Source: Anaerolineae bacterium (GTDB taxonomy: Bacteria > Chloroflexota > Anaerolineae > UBA4142 > SHND01). Taken from it: a stretch of DNA of 64,000 nucleotides. Shown here piece by piece: positions 44,174 through 52,126 of the stretch. The first letter of the stretch is position 1. Every line of letters begins with the position of its first letter. The position numbers and the translations under genes were made by a program. The stretch spans positions 62,001 to 126,000 of the forward strand of contig JAJTXZ010000003.1 in NCBI GenBank assembly GCA_021463195.1, given 5' to 3'. The notes under the pieces are model-generated. The model worked only from the letters and a program-made list of their open reading frames with translations, did no database searches and had not been told where the DNA came from.

Positions 44174-44407
44174 CGCAAGAATTATAACATAACGCCAACA
44201 ACAAAGTTTAAAGAATTTGCCGCGTGCCCGGAATGGTGGAACACGCGCGCAGAAAATGAACGCGCGTGGAGATTTGATTTTCGCGCCGACGATTACGAAC
44301 ACATGCCGCCCGAACAACTCGCGGCAGATATTTTGGATAAAGAGAAACGGATTGCGGAGATTATGGCAGAGATTCGAGAGGTGTTGACGCGGAGCGAATC
44401 ACGTTGA
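44174..44407 (+). pseudogene. Remnant of an hsdM 3' end (second, degraded copy)
   Basis: The + strand encodes RKNYNITPTTKFKEFAACPEWWNTR and continues to EHMPPEQLAADILDKEKRI. This matches the C-terminus of the intact HsdM (KKNYTKTQPLQFEEFAACAEWW, then EHMPPEQLAADILVKEKRI) at roughly 80% identity where alignable. A central ~95-codon block present in HsdM is missing: the remnant goes directly from FDFRA to DDYEHMPP. The upstream end lacks a start and the catalytic domain. The remnant overlaps the PIN gene stop by nine bases. It is a relic of another hsdM allele. Confidence 0.8.
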
Positions 44408-44821
44408 TTGACCAAGCCGCGCGAGGATTTCATTCGCCGTTAGAATCGGAATGCCGCGATATTCTTTCAAGCGCAGCAGATGACGATCTCCAGAGCCAAT
44501 CGCGTCTGCAAGCGCGGCTTCACCACAGGCAAGAACGAGGTCATCGTCAGCGTCGTCCTTAATTACAGACGGAATGCTCGCAGGTTCCACACGCCGCGTA
44601 AGGGCAGCATAATCCGAGAGCAATTTGTGTGGAGTAACATTTGCCAAAGCGAGGCGGTCGGCAAACTTGGGGCGTCCTAGAACATCCTCCAGCTCTGCCA
44701 ACAAAATCGCGCTCGTGAACAAGTACAGTTTATGCTCGCGTGCGGCATCCAGCACTTGACGCGGCGCGCCGCGCCAAAGCGAACCCGAAACGACGAGATT
44801 GGTATCAAGAACGATTCGCAT
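44399..44821 (-). CDS. PIN-domain toxin (COG1569-type, VapC-like)
   Basis: This 140-residue PIN-domain ribonuclease is probably a toxin that cleaves RNA. The acidic residues are in place: Asp6 (RIVLDTNLVVSG), Glu in LLAELEDVL, Asp in KDDADDDLVLACG, and Asp in GSGDRHLL. The 17-bp overlap with the upstream small gene shows a coupled toxin-antitoxin pair. It ends inside the end of the hsdM remnant. It belongs to the 'putative toxin component, PIN family' group rather than classical VapC. Confidence 0.85.
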   Translation of the reverse strand: MRIVLDTNLVVSGSLWRGAPRQVLDAAREHKLYLFTSAILLAELEDVLGRPKFADRLALANVTPHKLLSDYAALTRRVEPASIPSVIKDDADDDLVLACGEAALADAIGSGDRHLLRLKEYRGIPILTANEILARLGQST

Positions 44822-45059
44822 TTGAGGCGCGACGCTCGGCGCGGGCGGCAGCGATTTCGGCTTCCACTTCCTCGTCCGTTAACGGCGGCAGGTCGAGCGC
44901 CGCGAGCCGATCCGCTGCGGCAAAGAAATCATCCACGCGGCGACGGCGGACTTGTTCGCGCAGCATCTCTTCCAACGCGCGCGGCGTCAACAATCCCGCG
45001 CGTTCCGCCTCTTGCGCCAAAGCGTCGGGCAGAGAAAGTTTGAGTTCAAGTTGAATCAT
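44805..45059 (-). CDS. Antitoxin of the PIN toxin pair
   Basis: This 84-residue protein starts MIQLELKLSLPDALAQEAERAGL. That is a short beta strand plus helix pattern as in DNA-binding antitoxins, followed by a helical RRRRVDDFFAAADRL part that should wrap the toxin. The tail is acidic then Arg-rich. It overlaps the PIN toxin gene by 17 bp. Its upstream region (45060-45245) has no other gene. Call by position, size and partner; the DNA-binding fold is inferred. Confidence 0.75.
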   Translation of the reverse strand: MIQLELKLSLPDALAQEAERAGLLTPRALEEMLREQVRRRRVDDFFAAADRLAALDLPPLTDEEVEAEIAAARAERRASNANRS

Positions 45060-45245
45060 CCTAATCTCACCTTACCTGCGGATATAGGAGGGTTCTGCAA
45101 TTACGTCAGAGCTCACACGGCGTGCAGCCGAGTTTCGTCCACAAGCGTCGTAATTATAGCATAACGCGCAAACGGGTTTTGAAATGGCAATAGGGCAGCG
45201 GCATTTGCATTCGCGCGCCTTTCGCAAAATAGAATTTTACGGCTC

Positions 45246-45317
45246 AAAAAAGGTAAAATGCTCCGCATTCCGAATCGCAGAGAATTCGATGAATCGCCGC
45301 GCGATTTTACCTTTTTT
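45246..45317. promoter_or_regulatory. Long inverted repeat in the hsdS leader
   Basis: AAAAAAGGTAAAAT (45246-45259) and its exact complement (45304-45317) flank 44 bp containing smaller repeats (CGAATCGC, GAATCGCCG). It lies 43 bp upstream of hsdS and downstream of the divergent antitoxin promoter region. Read on the + strand the second arm ends in six T, so it could act as a terminator or attenuator before hsdS. The rest of 45060-45359 shows nothing else. Confidence 0.45.
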
Positions 45318-45359
45318 CAGACGGCGATTTCCAATCGCTGAACTGAAAATTGAGGACAA

Positions 45360-46562
45360 ATGAAAAACGATTGGCAGACTGTCTTGCTCGGCGAGATTCT
45401 TGCGGCACGCCAAGAAACGCCCTCACCCATTGATTTGGAGTCTGGGCGTGTGCGGGTCATTGCTAAAATCGGTTTCAATGACGGAGTCATTCAGCTGCGA
45501 AACGGTGGCGAGACCAAGACGGGAATGATTCTGATTCGTCCGAATGACCTCGTCATTTCGGGTATCAACGCTGCCAAAGGCGCAATTGCAATTTACGATC
45601 CAAACGCAACCGAACCCATTGCAGCGACGATTCATTATTCTTCTTACAGCCACAATAAAGACCGCGTTGACCTACATTTCCTTTGGTACTTGTTACGGAG
45701 TGAGGCATTCCGAACATCACTCAATCAAAATTTGGCTGGTGGAATCAAAAGCGAACTCAAACCCAAGCTTTTTCTGTCTGTCCCAGTTGCAATTCCGTCT
45801 TTGACCGAACAACAACGCATCGTCGCGCGCATCGAGGAATTGGCGCGGCGCGTGGAAGAGGCGCGGGGGTTGCGGCGCGCGGCGGCGGAGGAAACAGAAA
45901 CCCTTGTTGCGCGAGTCACATCACAAAAACTTGATAATGCTGGATGGGAAATTCGTTCCCTTGAATCAGTACTAGCAGAACCACCGCGAAACGGATTATC
46001 ACCTCAATCTAAAATTGATGGCGAAGGAAGAAAAATGCTACGGATCAATGCGGTATCAAGTTCACCTTCACGCTTTCTTGATTTGTCTGCGTTCAAGTTT
46101 GTAGATGTAGCAGATAAAGTTGCTCGACCTTTTGAAATTCAAAATGATGATATTTTTATGGTTCGTTATAACGGGGATCTCAACCGCGTCGCCAAAGCTG
46201 CAATCTTCAAATCAGACTTCAAGTCGGATGTAATTTATCCTGACAAACTCATTCGTTTGCGCGCGGACAAATCAAAAATTACTCCCGACTATTTGGCAAT
46301 TTCTCTTGGGGCGCGGAGTGTACGAAATCAAATTGAGGAAATGGGAAAGACTACAGCAGGACAGATTGGTGTTAGTGGCAGCGACGCAAAATCATTTCAA
46401 ATTCCGTTACCGCCCCTCGCCGAACAACACCGCATCGTCGCGCACCTCGACCACTTGCAGCAAAAGGTGGATGAACTGCGCCGTTTGCAAGCCGCGACGC
46501 AAACGGAACTCGACGCGCTGTTGCCGAGCATCTTGGCAAAAGCGTTCGCGGGCGAGTTGTAA
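45360..46562 (+). CDS. hsdS: Type I restriction-modification specificity subunit (HsdS)
   Basis: HsdS determines the DNA target of the type I complex. Its 400 residues contain two target-recognition domains (~1-150 and ~190-355), each followed by a conserved helix. The first helix has LTEQQRIVARIEELARRVEEARG, the second LAEQHRIVAHLDHLQQKVDELRRLQ, which set the spacing of the two half-sites. ATG 45360 is preceded by GAGGACAA. The gene is separated from hsdM by toxin-antitoxin genes on the other strand, so it needs its own promoter. Target sequence cannot be predicted from here. Confidence 0.92.
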   Translation: MKNDWQTVLLGEILAARQETPSPIDLESGRVRVIAKIGFNDGVIQLRNGGETKTGMILIRPNDLVISGINAAKGAIAIYDPNATEPIAATIHYSSYSHNKDRVDLHFLWYLLRSEAFRTSLNQNLAGGIKSELKPKLFLSVPVAIPSLTEQQRIVARIEELARRVEEARGLRRAAAEETETLVARVTSQKLDNAGWEIRSLESVLAEPPRNGLSPQSKIDGEGRKMLRINAVSSSPSRFLDLSAFKFVDVADKVARPFEIQNDDIFMVRYNGDLNRVAKAAIFKSDFKSDVIYPDKLIRLRADKSKITPDYLAISLGARSVRNQIEEMGKTTAGQIGVSGSDAKSFQIPLPPLAEQHRIVAHLDHLQQKVDELRRLQAATQTELDALLPSILAKAFAGEL

Positions 46563-46627
46563 AAAAAACGCGCTGCGCCGCGTCCGAAAGCTTGCGAAAA
46601 ACGACGCAACGCGCGCTGCCCGCGAGT

Positions 46628-46655
46628 TTGCGCATTTCTTAAGGTTCGCTATAAT
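46628..46655 (+). promoter_or_regulatory. Candidate promoter of the response regulator
   Basis: A weak -35 TTGCGC (46628-46633) lies 16 bp from a perfect TATAAT (46650-46655). A run of eight C (46656-46663) directly follows the -10, where transcription would start. Confidence 0.45.
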
Positions 46656-46723
46656 CCCCCCCTTGAAGTAAAATTTGGGCGCGTATGAGCAATGAGGCGC
46701 ATGGGCGTTAGTTGGGAGCTTGA

Positions 46724-47386
46724 ATGCCCGCGACAATTTTGTTGATTGCGAATGATAACGCCGCGACCGCCGCGTATGCGGAAGCGTTTAATAAAAAAGA
46801 ATATGTCGTATGGATGGCGCACAGCGGCAGACAGGCGTTGAGCCAAGTCAAAGCGCGCACGCCGGATGTGATTGTGCTAGACACCGCTTCGCCGCGCTTG
46901 AACGCCAAACGTTTGCAGCGTTCGCTGCGGCGCAATGCGTACGCGATTTTGGTTCTACTCGCGCAAAATCCCAATCGTGTGGACGGGATGCAGCACGCGC
47001 AGTTGGTTTTGCCTAAAACGACGACGCCGAAAAAATTGGCGCAGCGCGTGCGCGGCATGTTGGACAATCGTCCGCCGCGCGAGCTGCGCGCGGGCAGTTT
47101 GACGTTGAACATGGAACGCCGCCGCGTCACGCGCGGCAACCGTTCGCACAAACTTACGCCCAAAGAATTCGCCTTGTTGAAATTGTTTATGCAACGCTCG
47201 GGCCAAATTGTGTCGCGCGGCGTTTTGATGAAAGAAATTTGGAATACCGATTATTTGGGCGATACGCGCACGTTGGATGTGCATATGCGCTGGCTGCGCG
47301 AAAAAATCGAACCGGACCCCAACGCGCCGACTTTGCTCGTCACCGTGCGCGGCGAAGGATATCGTCTCGAAGGCAAGGAAAAATAA
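46724..47386 (+). CDS. Orphan OmpR-family response regulator with a degenerate receiver
   Basis: This 220-residue protein has an N-terminal receiver-like domain (~1-115) and a C-terminal winged helix (~120-220; LTPKEFALLKLFMQRSGQIVSRGVL and TLDVHMRWLREKIEPDP). The receiver keeps the phospho-acceptor Asp53 (VIVLDTASP) and Lys98. The acidic pair is N10-D11 instead of Asp-Asp or Glu-Asp, and the Thr/Ser switch is Leu79 (VLLAQ). Phosphorylation control may therefore be lost or altered. No histidine kinase lies nearby. GGGAG precedes the ATG. It acts as a DNA-binding transcription factor; targets unknown. Confidence 0.85.
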   Translation: MPATILLIANDNAATAAYAEAFNKKEYVVWMAHSGRQALSQVKARTPDVIVLDTASPRLNAKRLQRSLRRNAYAILVLLAQNPNRVDGMQHAQLVLPKTTTPKKLAQRVRGMLDNRPPRELRAGSLTLNMERRRVTRGNRSHKLTPKEFALLKLFMQRSGQIVSRGVLMKEIWNTDYLGDTRTLDVHMRWLREKIEPDPNAPTLLVTVRGEGYRLEGKEK

Positions 47387-47389
47387 AAA

Positions 47390-47420
47390 AAGCGTCGGGT
47401 GATGTTTCAACCCGGCGCTT
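47390..47420. terminator. Possible shared terminator between convergent genes
   Basis: AAGCGTCGGGT (47390-47400) pairs with 47410-47420 with one G-U. The loop is 9 nt, with A-rich DNA on one side and T-rich on the other, overlapping the end of the - strand glycosyltransferase gene. Confidence 0.4.
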
Positions 47421-48153
47421 GATGTTTTGATTGTTTTTGTCGCAGCGCTTGATAGACAAAGCCCGCCAACGCCATTTGACGCTTGAAACGCCACGGCTGC
47501 ATGAACAAGCGAAAACCCCATTCCAAACCGAGACGCTGCATCCACGTCGGCGCGCGCTTGACGCGTTTGGCGATGTAATCGAACGCGCCGCCGACGCCGA
47601 CCGCCACGCGAATATCTCCCAACGCGTCGCGATTGCGCTGAATCCATAAATCTTGCGCCGGCGCGCCGTACGCCACAAACAAGATTTGCGCCGCGCTCTC
47701 TTGCACGCGCTGCGTAATAGCGGCTTGTTCCTCTAACGCGGGCGACCCCTCGTACGCGCCCGCGATTTTTAATTTTGGATAACGCGTTTGCAAACGCGCC
47801 GCGGCGGCATAGCCCGCGCCATCTCTGCCGCCCAGCAAGAAAATCTTCCATCCGCACACCGCCGCCACCGCGCACAGATACCATACATAATCGGTGCCTG
47901 CCACGCGTTCGCGCAAAGGCGTGCCTTGATGTTTTGCCGCGCGGACGAGATTGGCGCCGTCGGGCAAATTCAAATCGCTGGCGGCGAGCGCCGCGGCAAA
48001 CGCGGGGTTCGCTTGCGCCGCCATGATAAATTCGGGATTCACCGTGACGATGTGATGTAGGCGCGGCTCTTGCATCCATTCGTCGGTTTGCGCCAGCGCT
48101 TGGTCTATCGTCACATCATCCACGCGGACGCCCAAGACTTGAATCGAATTCAT
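47407..48153 (-). CDS. WecG/TagA/CpsF-family glycosyltransferase
   Basis: This 248-residue GT26 glycosyltransferase makes lipid-linked precursors of surface polymers. Motifs are VLGVRVDDVT at the start, VTVNPEFIMAA, LPDGANLVRAAK (catalytic Asp region) and the conserved PKLKIAG / GAPAQDLWIQRN / VGVGGAFDYIAKRVKRAP series. The C-terminal GLEWGFRLFMQPWRFKRQ is the membrane-associating segment. A 11-bp hairpin precedes its ATG within 15 bases, which could affect initiation. It is probably involved in the same surface-polysaccharide metabolism as the glycosyltransferases elsewhere in the window. Confidence 0.92.
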   Translation of the reverse strand: MNSIQVLGVRVDDVTIDQALAQTDEWMQEPRLHHIVTVNPEFIMAAQANPAFAAALAASDLNLPDGANLVRAAKHQGTPLRERVAGTDYVWYLCAVAAVCGWKIFLLGGRDGAGYAAAARLQTRYPKLKIAGAYEGSPALEEQAAITQRVQESAAQILFVAYGAPAQDLWIQRNRDALGDIRVAVGVGGAFDYIAKRVKRAPTWMQRLGLEWGFRLFMQPWRFKRQMALAGFVYQALRQKQSKHQAPG

Positions 48154-48203
48154 GGAATGGGCGACGGGTGACGCGGAAAACCGCGTCGCCCGCCCCTTGC
48201 CTC

Positions 48204-49568
48204 TTATAACATTTTGTGTTTCTTTTCCGCCGTCGTCACCGCGTCTTCAAAGATTTCGAGCGCTTCTTCGACTAGCGGTTTTTGAATCATGAGCGGCGGC
48301 GCGATGCGTAACGTGCTGCGACCGCAGCCGAGCATGATGAGTCCGTGCTGAAACGCGTATTGCACCACCTCTTCGCGCAGCGCGCGCGCGGGCTGCTTGG
48401 TGGCTTTGTCTTGAACAAATTCGACGCCCAACATTAAACCTTTGCCGCGCACTTGGCCCATCGAAGGATGTCGCACCTGCATTTCGGCGAGCGCGTCCAT
48501 GATGAATTCGCCCATCGCGGCGGCATTGTCCATCATGCCATCCTCGATTAAATCAAGCGTTGTCAACGCGGCTTGGCACGCGAGCGGATTGCCGCCGTAC
48601 GTATTGCCGTGCGCGCCCGCGACCCATTTTTTCATAATGGATTGACGCGCCGCCATCAAGCCGAGCGGCACGCCCGACGCGATGCCTTTGGCGATGCACA
48701 CAATATCCGGTTCGACGCCCCAATGTTGAATCGCCCACCATTTGCCGGTGCGTCCGACCCCCGATTGAATTTCGTCCGCAATCAAGAGGATGCCGTGCTT
48801 GTCGCACATTTCGCGCAGACGCGGGAAAAAATTCGGCGGCGGCACGATATAGCCGCCTTCGCCTTGAATCGGCTCCACCAATACGGCGGCGACTTCATCG
48901 GGCGGCAGAATGCTTTGGAAAATCACGCGTTCGATGTAATCAATCACCGCGTCGCCGTAATCGCCTTGACGCGGCATTTCCAGCACGGGGCGATACGTAT
49001 CGGGAAACGGCACATGCACCACGCCGGGCATCGTCGGAAAAAAACGTTCCTGCTGCACGTATTTCGACGCGGTGAACGAAAGCGAACCCATTGAGCGGCC
49101 GTGAAACGCGCCGAGAAAACCGATAAAACGTTGTCGTTTCGTCGCGTACCGCGCGAGTTTGATCGCGGCTTCCACCGCTTCGGTGCCCGAATTGGCGAAA
49201 AAGACGCCGACCTTTTCTTTCATCGGCGCGATTTCATTGATGCGTTCGCCGAGGCGAATCATGGACTCGTGATAATAGTCCGATGAAATATGCAGAAATT
49301 GTTCGGCTTGTTTTTGAATCGCCGCGACGAGTTTGGGATGGCTGTGGCCGGTCGCGGCGACCGCGATGCCTGCCGCCCAATCAATATAACGATTGCGGTC
49401 AACGTCCCACACTTCGGCGCCGCGCCCGTGATCCATCACAAAGGGATAATCGCGCGGATAAGAGGGCGAAACCACTTTTTTATCGCGCGCGAGTAATTTA
49501 CGCGCGTTGGGGCCCGGGGGGGGGGTGACGATGCGCGCGCGCGAACTTGAGTTGCGTTGTTTATTCAT
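48204..49568 (-). CDS. Class III aminotransferase (acetylornithine/4-aminobutyrate type)
   Basis: This PLP-dependent aminotransferase has 454 residues. The cofactor region includes NSGTEAVEAAIKLAR, ADEIQSGVGRTGKWW (PLP-ring Asp) and the Schiff-base Lys in CIAKGIASGVPLG. The N-terminal SYPRDYPFVMDHGRGAEVWDVDRNRYIDWAAG places it with the broad 'acetylornithine/GABA aminotransferase' group found in archaea and Chloroflexota, so substrate identity is open. A run of ten C on the coding strand (49525-49516) encodes part of IVTPPPGP at residues ~13-20; slippage there would shift the frame. The gene is single, followed by a short hairpin spacer. Confidence 0.9.
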   Translation of the reverse strand: MNKQRNSSSRARIVTPPPGPNARKLLARDKKVVSPSYPRDYPFVMDHGRGAEVWDVDRNRYIDWAAGIAVAATGHSHPKLVAAIQKQAEQFLHISSDYYHESMIRLGERINEIAPMKEKVGVFFANSGTEAVEAAIKLARYATKRQRFIGFLGAFHGRSMGSLSFTASKYVQQERFFPTMPGVVHVPFPDTYRPVLEMPRQGDYGDAVIDYIERVIFQSILPPDEVAAVLVEPIQGEGGYIVPPPNFFPRLREMCDKHGILLIADEIQSGVGRTGKWWAIQHWGVEPDIVCIAKGIASGVPLGLMAARQSIMKKWVAGAHGNTYGGNPLACQAALTTLDLIEDGMMDNAAAMGEFIMDALAEMQVRHPSMGQVRGKGLMLGVEFVQDKATKQPARALREEVVQYAFQHGLIMLGCGRSTLRIAPPLMIQKPLVEEALEIFEDAVTTAEKKHKML

Positions 49569-49593
49569 ATTTTTTTTCTGACTCCTTTGTCAT

Positions 49594-49705
49594 TAGAGCG
49601 AATTTCTGATTCGTATATGGGCGCGAAATTTTCGAGTTTCTCGCGAACAACGTTCGCGCAAAATCGCCAAAGGTCTTTGCCCCAACGAAAACGGAAATTG
49701 CTCGA
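49594..49705. repeat. MITE-like element, second copy
   Basis: TAGAGCGAATTTCTGATTCGT at the left and its degenerate complement (ACGAAAACGGAAATTGCTCGA) at the right form terminal repeats. In between is a hairpin-rich core with CGCGAACAACGTTCGCG and the GGTCTTTGCCCC block shared with the 24231 element. It fills the spacer between the aminotransferase and fhs genes. Confidence 0.6.
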
Positions 49706-49720
49706 GCCAAGCTATTCTCT

Positions 49721-51421
49721 TTAACCTTCCACGCCAATAATGCGTCCATCCGCGTCAATGTCGAAATCTTCCAGCGCGGGATGCGCGGGCATGCCCGACA
49801 TGGTGCGGATTTCATTGCACAGCGCAATCACATAGCCCGCGCCGGCGGCAAGTCGAATATCGCGCACGGGGAGGCGAAAATTTTTTGGACGTCCTTTGAT
49901 CTTGTCTTCGCCCGTCAACGAGAGATGCGTTTTGGCGATGCACACGGGCAAAGCGCCCAAGCCCTGTTCCGTCAATAGCGCGAGTTTATCTTGGGCGACG
50001 CCGGAAAAATCCACCGCGCTCGCGCCATACATTTGCGTCGCCACGCGTTCGATTTTATCCGGCAGCGGCAGCGCATCGGCGTACAATAATTTTGGCTGCG
50101 TTTTTTTATTTGCCGCGTGCGCGGTCGCTTCGCCCAAACTAATCGCGCCTGCGCCGCCGCGCGCGAACGCGTCAGAGGTGTAGGTGCCTTCCGCGCCCGC
50201 GTCGCGCGCGATTTGTTCCACGCGCGCGATTTCGCGGTCCGTGTCGCGCGCGAACCGATTGATGGCGACGAGAACCGGCGCGCCAAAAAAACGCGCGTTC
50301 TCGATATGTTTGACCAAATTGGCGGCGCCGCGTTCTAATGCGTGTAAATTTTCTTTATACAATTCATCGGGCAGCGGTTTGCCCGCCTGCACTTTGCCGA
50401 TGCCACCGTGCATTTTCAAAGCGCGCAGCGTGGCGACTAGCACAATCGCGTTTGGAAAAATACCTGACACGCGGCATTTGATATTCATGAATTTTTCCAG
50501 CCCGAGGTCGCTGCCGAACGCGGCTTCAGTGACGACATAATCGTTCGTTTTCAGCGCGATGCGGTCCGCCAAAATCGAACTCGCCCCATGCGCCAAATGG
50601 CCGAGCGTGCCGGTATGCACGAACGCAGGCGTGCCTTCGTTCGTCTGCGCCAAATTCGGTTTCAACACATCTTGCAAGAGCGCGGTCATCGCGCCCGCCG
50701 CTTTTAAATCTTCCGCCGTAATCAGTTTGCCGCGCCGTGAACGGCCGACGGTGATACGCGCGACGCGCGCGCGCAAATCTTGAAGCGCGCCGCGCTCGTC
50801 CGCGCCATTGACCAAGCCGAGCAGCGCCATCACTTCGGACGCGGTTACGGCGTCAAAACGCGCTTCGCGCGGCGTCCCATTTTCGCGTCCGCCTAGACCA
50901 GTCAATACTTGGCGCAGCGCGCGGTCGCTGATTTGAATCACGCGCGACCAGCTGAGCGAAAAAGGATCGAGCTCTAACGCGTTGCCGCGCAGCAGTTGGT
51001 TGTCCACGCACGATGCCAATAAATTGTTGGCAAGCTCAATGATGTGATGGTCGCCGCTAGCATGTAGATTGAGCGCCGCGTACGGCATGAGGCGCGCGCT
51101 GCCGCCGCCCGCCGCGCCGCCGCGATAATTCAAGACCGCGCCGAGCGCGCTTTGGCGCAGCGATACGGCGGTCTGGTAGCCGATGCGATTCATCGCCATC
51201 GCCAGCCCAATCGCCGTGGTTGTCTTGCCTTCGCCGGGCGGCGTGGGCGTCAGCGAGGTGACGACAATGTATTTGCCATCCGGTTTGGCGACGAAACGCG
51301 TCAGCAAATCGGGCGAGAGCTTGGCGCGATAGTTGCCGTGCGGTTCAATGTCCGCGAGCGCGAGCCCCATTTTTTCGGCGACGCGCGCAATGTTGAGCGG
51401 AGCTTGGGTTATGGCATTCAC
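49721..51421 (-). CDS. fhs: Formate-tetrahydrofolate ligase
   Basis: Fhs makes 10-formyl-THF from formate, THF and ATP, feeding purine synthesis, fMet-tRNA and one-carbon assimilation. It has 566 residues, the normal length. The P-loop is TPTPPGEGKTTTAIG (~residues 58-72); FVHTGTLGHLAHG and ALKMHGG are other family blocks. The MNAITQAPLNIARVAEKMGL start is usual. It begins in an ATGA overlap with the upstream fchA gene, so translation is coupled. Together the two enzymes carry formate to methenyl-THF. Confidence 0.95.
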   Translation of the reverse strand: MNAITQAPLNIARVAEKMGLALADIEPHGNYRAKLSPDLLTRFVAKPDGKYIVVTSLTPTPPGEGKTTTAIGLAMAMNRIGYQTAVSLRQSALGAVLNYRGGAAGGGSARLMPYAALNLHASGDHHIIELANNLLASCVDNQLLRGNALELDPFSLSWSRVIQISDRALRQVLTGLGGRENGTPREARFDAVTASEVMALLGLVNGADERGALQDLRARVARITVGRSRRGKLITAEDLKAAGAMTALLQDVLKPNLAQTNEGTPAFVHTGTLGHLAHGASSILADRIALKTNDYVVTEAAFGSDLGLEKFMNIKCRVSGIFPNAIVLVATLRALKMHGGIGKVQAGKPLPDELYKENLHALERGAANLVKHIENARFFGAPVLVAINRFARDTDREIARVEQIARDAGAEGTYTSDAFARGGAGAISLGEATAHAANKKTQPKLLYADALPLPDKIERVATQMYGASAVDFSGVAQDKLALLTEQGLGALPVCIAKTHLSLTGEDKIKGRPKNFRLPVRDIRLAAGAGYVIALCNEIRTMSGMPAHPALEDFDIDADGRIIGVEG

Positions 51422-52041
51422 AGGCGAGTTTGCACCGTGTCGAGAATGGCTTGGCGTGTGGCGGCGATTTGTTTGAGCGGTTCCATTGCCGCGCGCAAAG
51501 CGGCGACAAACGTTTGGTCCTGAATGAGTCCGAGATTGATTTCGACATTGAGCAGCGCCATCTGCAAGCCGGCTTCAGCCATCACCGCGCCTGCGCCCGC
51601 GTCGCTCGCCGCGTTTTTGTTGCCTTTGGCGGCGGCGATGGCGCTCATTTCTAAAACTTGGGCGCACGCGCGCGCGACGCGCAGCGGCACGTTCGCCGCT
51701 TCTTGCAGCGCGTCCTGAATCGCCGCTGCGCGCGCGGTTTTTTCCGCGTCATCCGTTTTGGGTAATTGGTACGCCGCCATCACGCGGCTGTACGCGTCGG
51801 CATCCAACTGTATGAATTGAATTAATTCCGCGCGTCGCGCCTCGGCGCGCGGCAGAATGTTTTCAAATTCGGCGTTTACGTCTTGATAATTTTTGCGCCC
51901 GATGGTCAATCGCGCGACCATTGCGACCAATGCCGCGCCGGTGGCGCCGGCCATGGCGGCGGCGGAACCGCCGCCGGGCGCGGGCGCGGCAGACGCCAAT
52001 TCATCCAGAAATTGTTCGAGGGTCATTGTATGCTCCGTCAA
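51418..52041 (-). CDS. fchA: Methenyltetrahydrofolate cyclohydrolase (FchA, cyclodeaminase family)
   Basis: This 207-residue protein belongs to the FTCD C-terminal/FchA family. The N-terminal block FLDELASAAPAPGGGSAAAMAGA is diagnostic, and the rest is all-helical. FchA interconverts 10-formyl-THF and 5,10-methenyl-THF in organisms that use fhs-fchA instead of a bifunctional FolD. The start is MTEHTMTLEQ (52041); an internal ATG at 52026 is also possible. The stop overlaps the fhs start (ATGA), which makes the pairing functionally strong. A terminator for the preceding - strand gene lies upstream. Confidence 0.88.
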   Translation of the reverse strand: MTEHTMTLEQFLDELASAAPAPGGGSAAAMAGATGAALVAMVARLTIGRKNYQDVNAEFENILPRAEARRAELIQFIQLDADAYSRVMAAYQLPKTDDAEKTARAAAIQDALQEAANVPLRVARACAQVLEMSAIAAAKGNKNAASDAGAGAVMAEAGLQMALLNVEINLGLIQDQTFVAALRAAMEPLKQIAATRQAILDTVQTRL

Positions 52042-52092
52042 GATTATACATCACCTTGCATGTCGGCACGCAAAAAAACTGCGAACAAGAGT

Positions 52093-52126
52093 GTCCGCAG
52101 TTTTTTATTTGCGCGAAAAAAATGTT
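52093..52126 (-). terminator. Terminator overlapping the stop of the secreted-protein gene
   Basis: AAAAAACTGCG (52093-52103) pairs perfectly with 52116-52126. On the - strand it has a 12-nt loop and ends in a T-run. It overlaps the TAA of the 52125 gene. Confidence 0.75.

Noticed and set aside
52042-52124. THF riboswitch upstream of fchA-fhs
   Set aside because: The spacer is short and contains only a standard terminator of the preceding gene.
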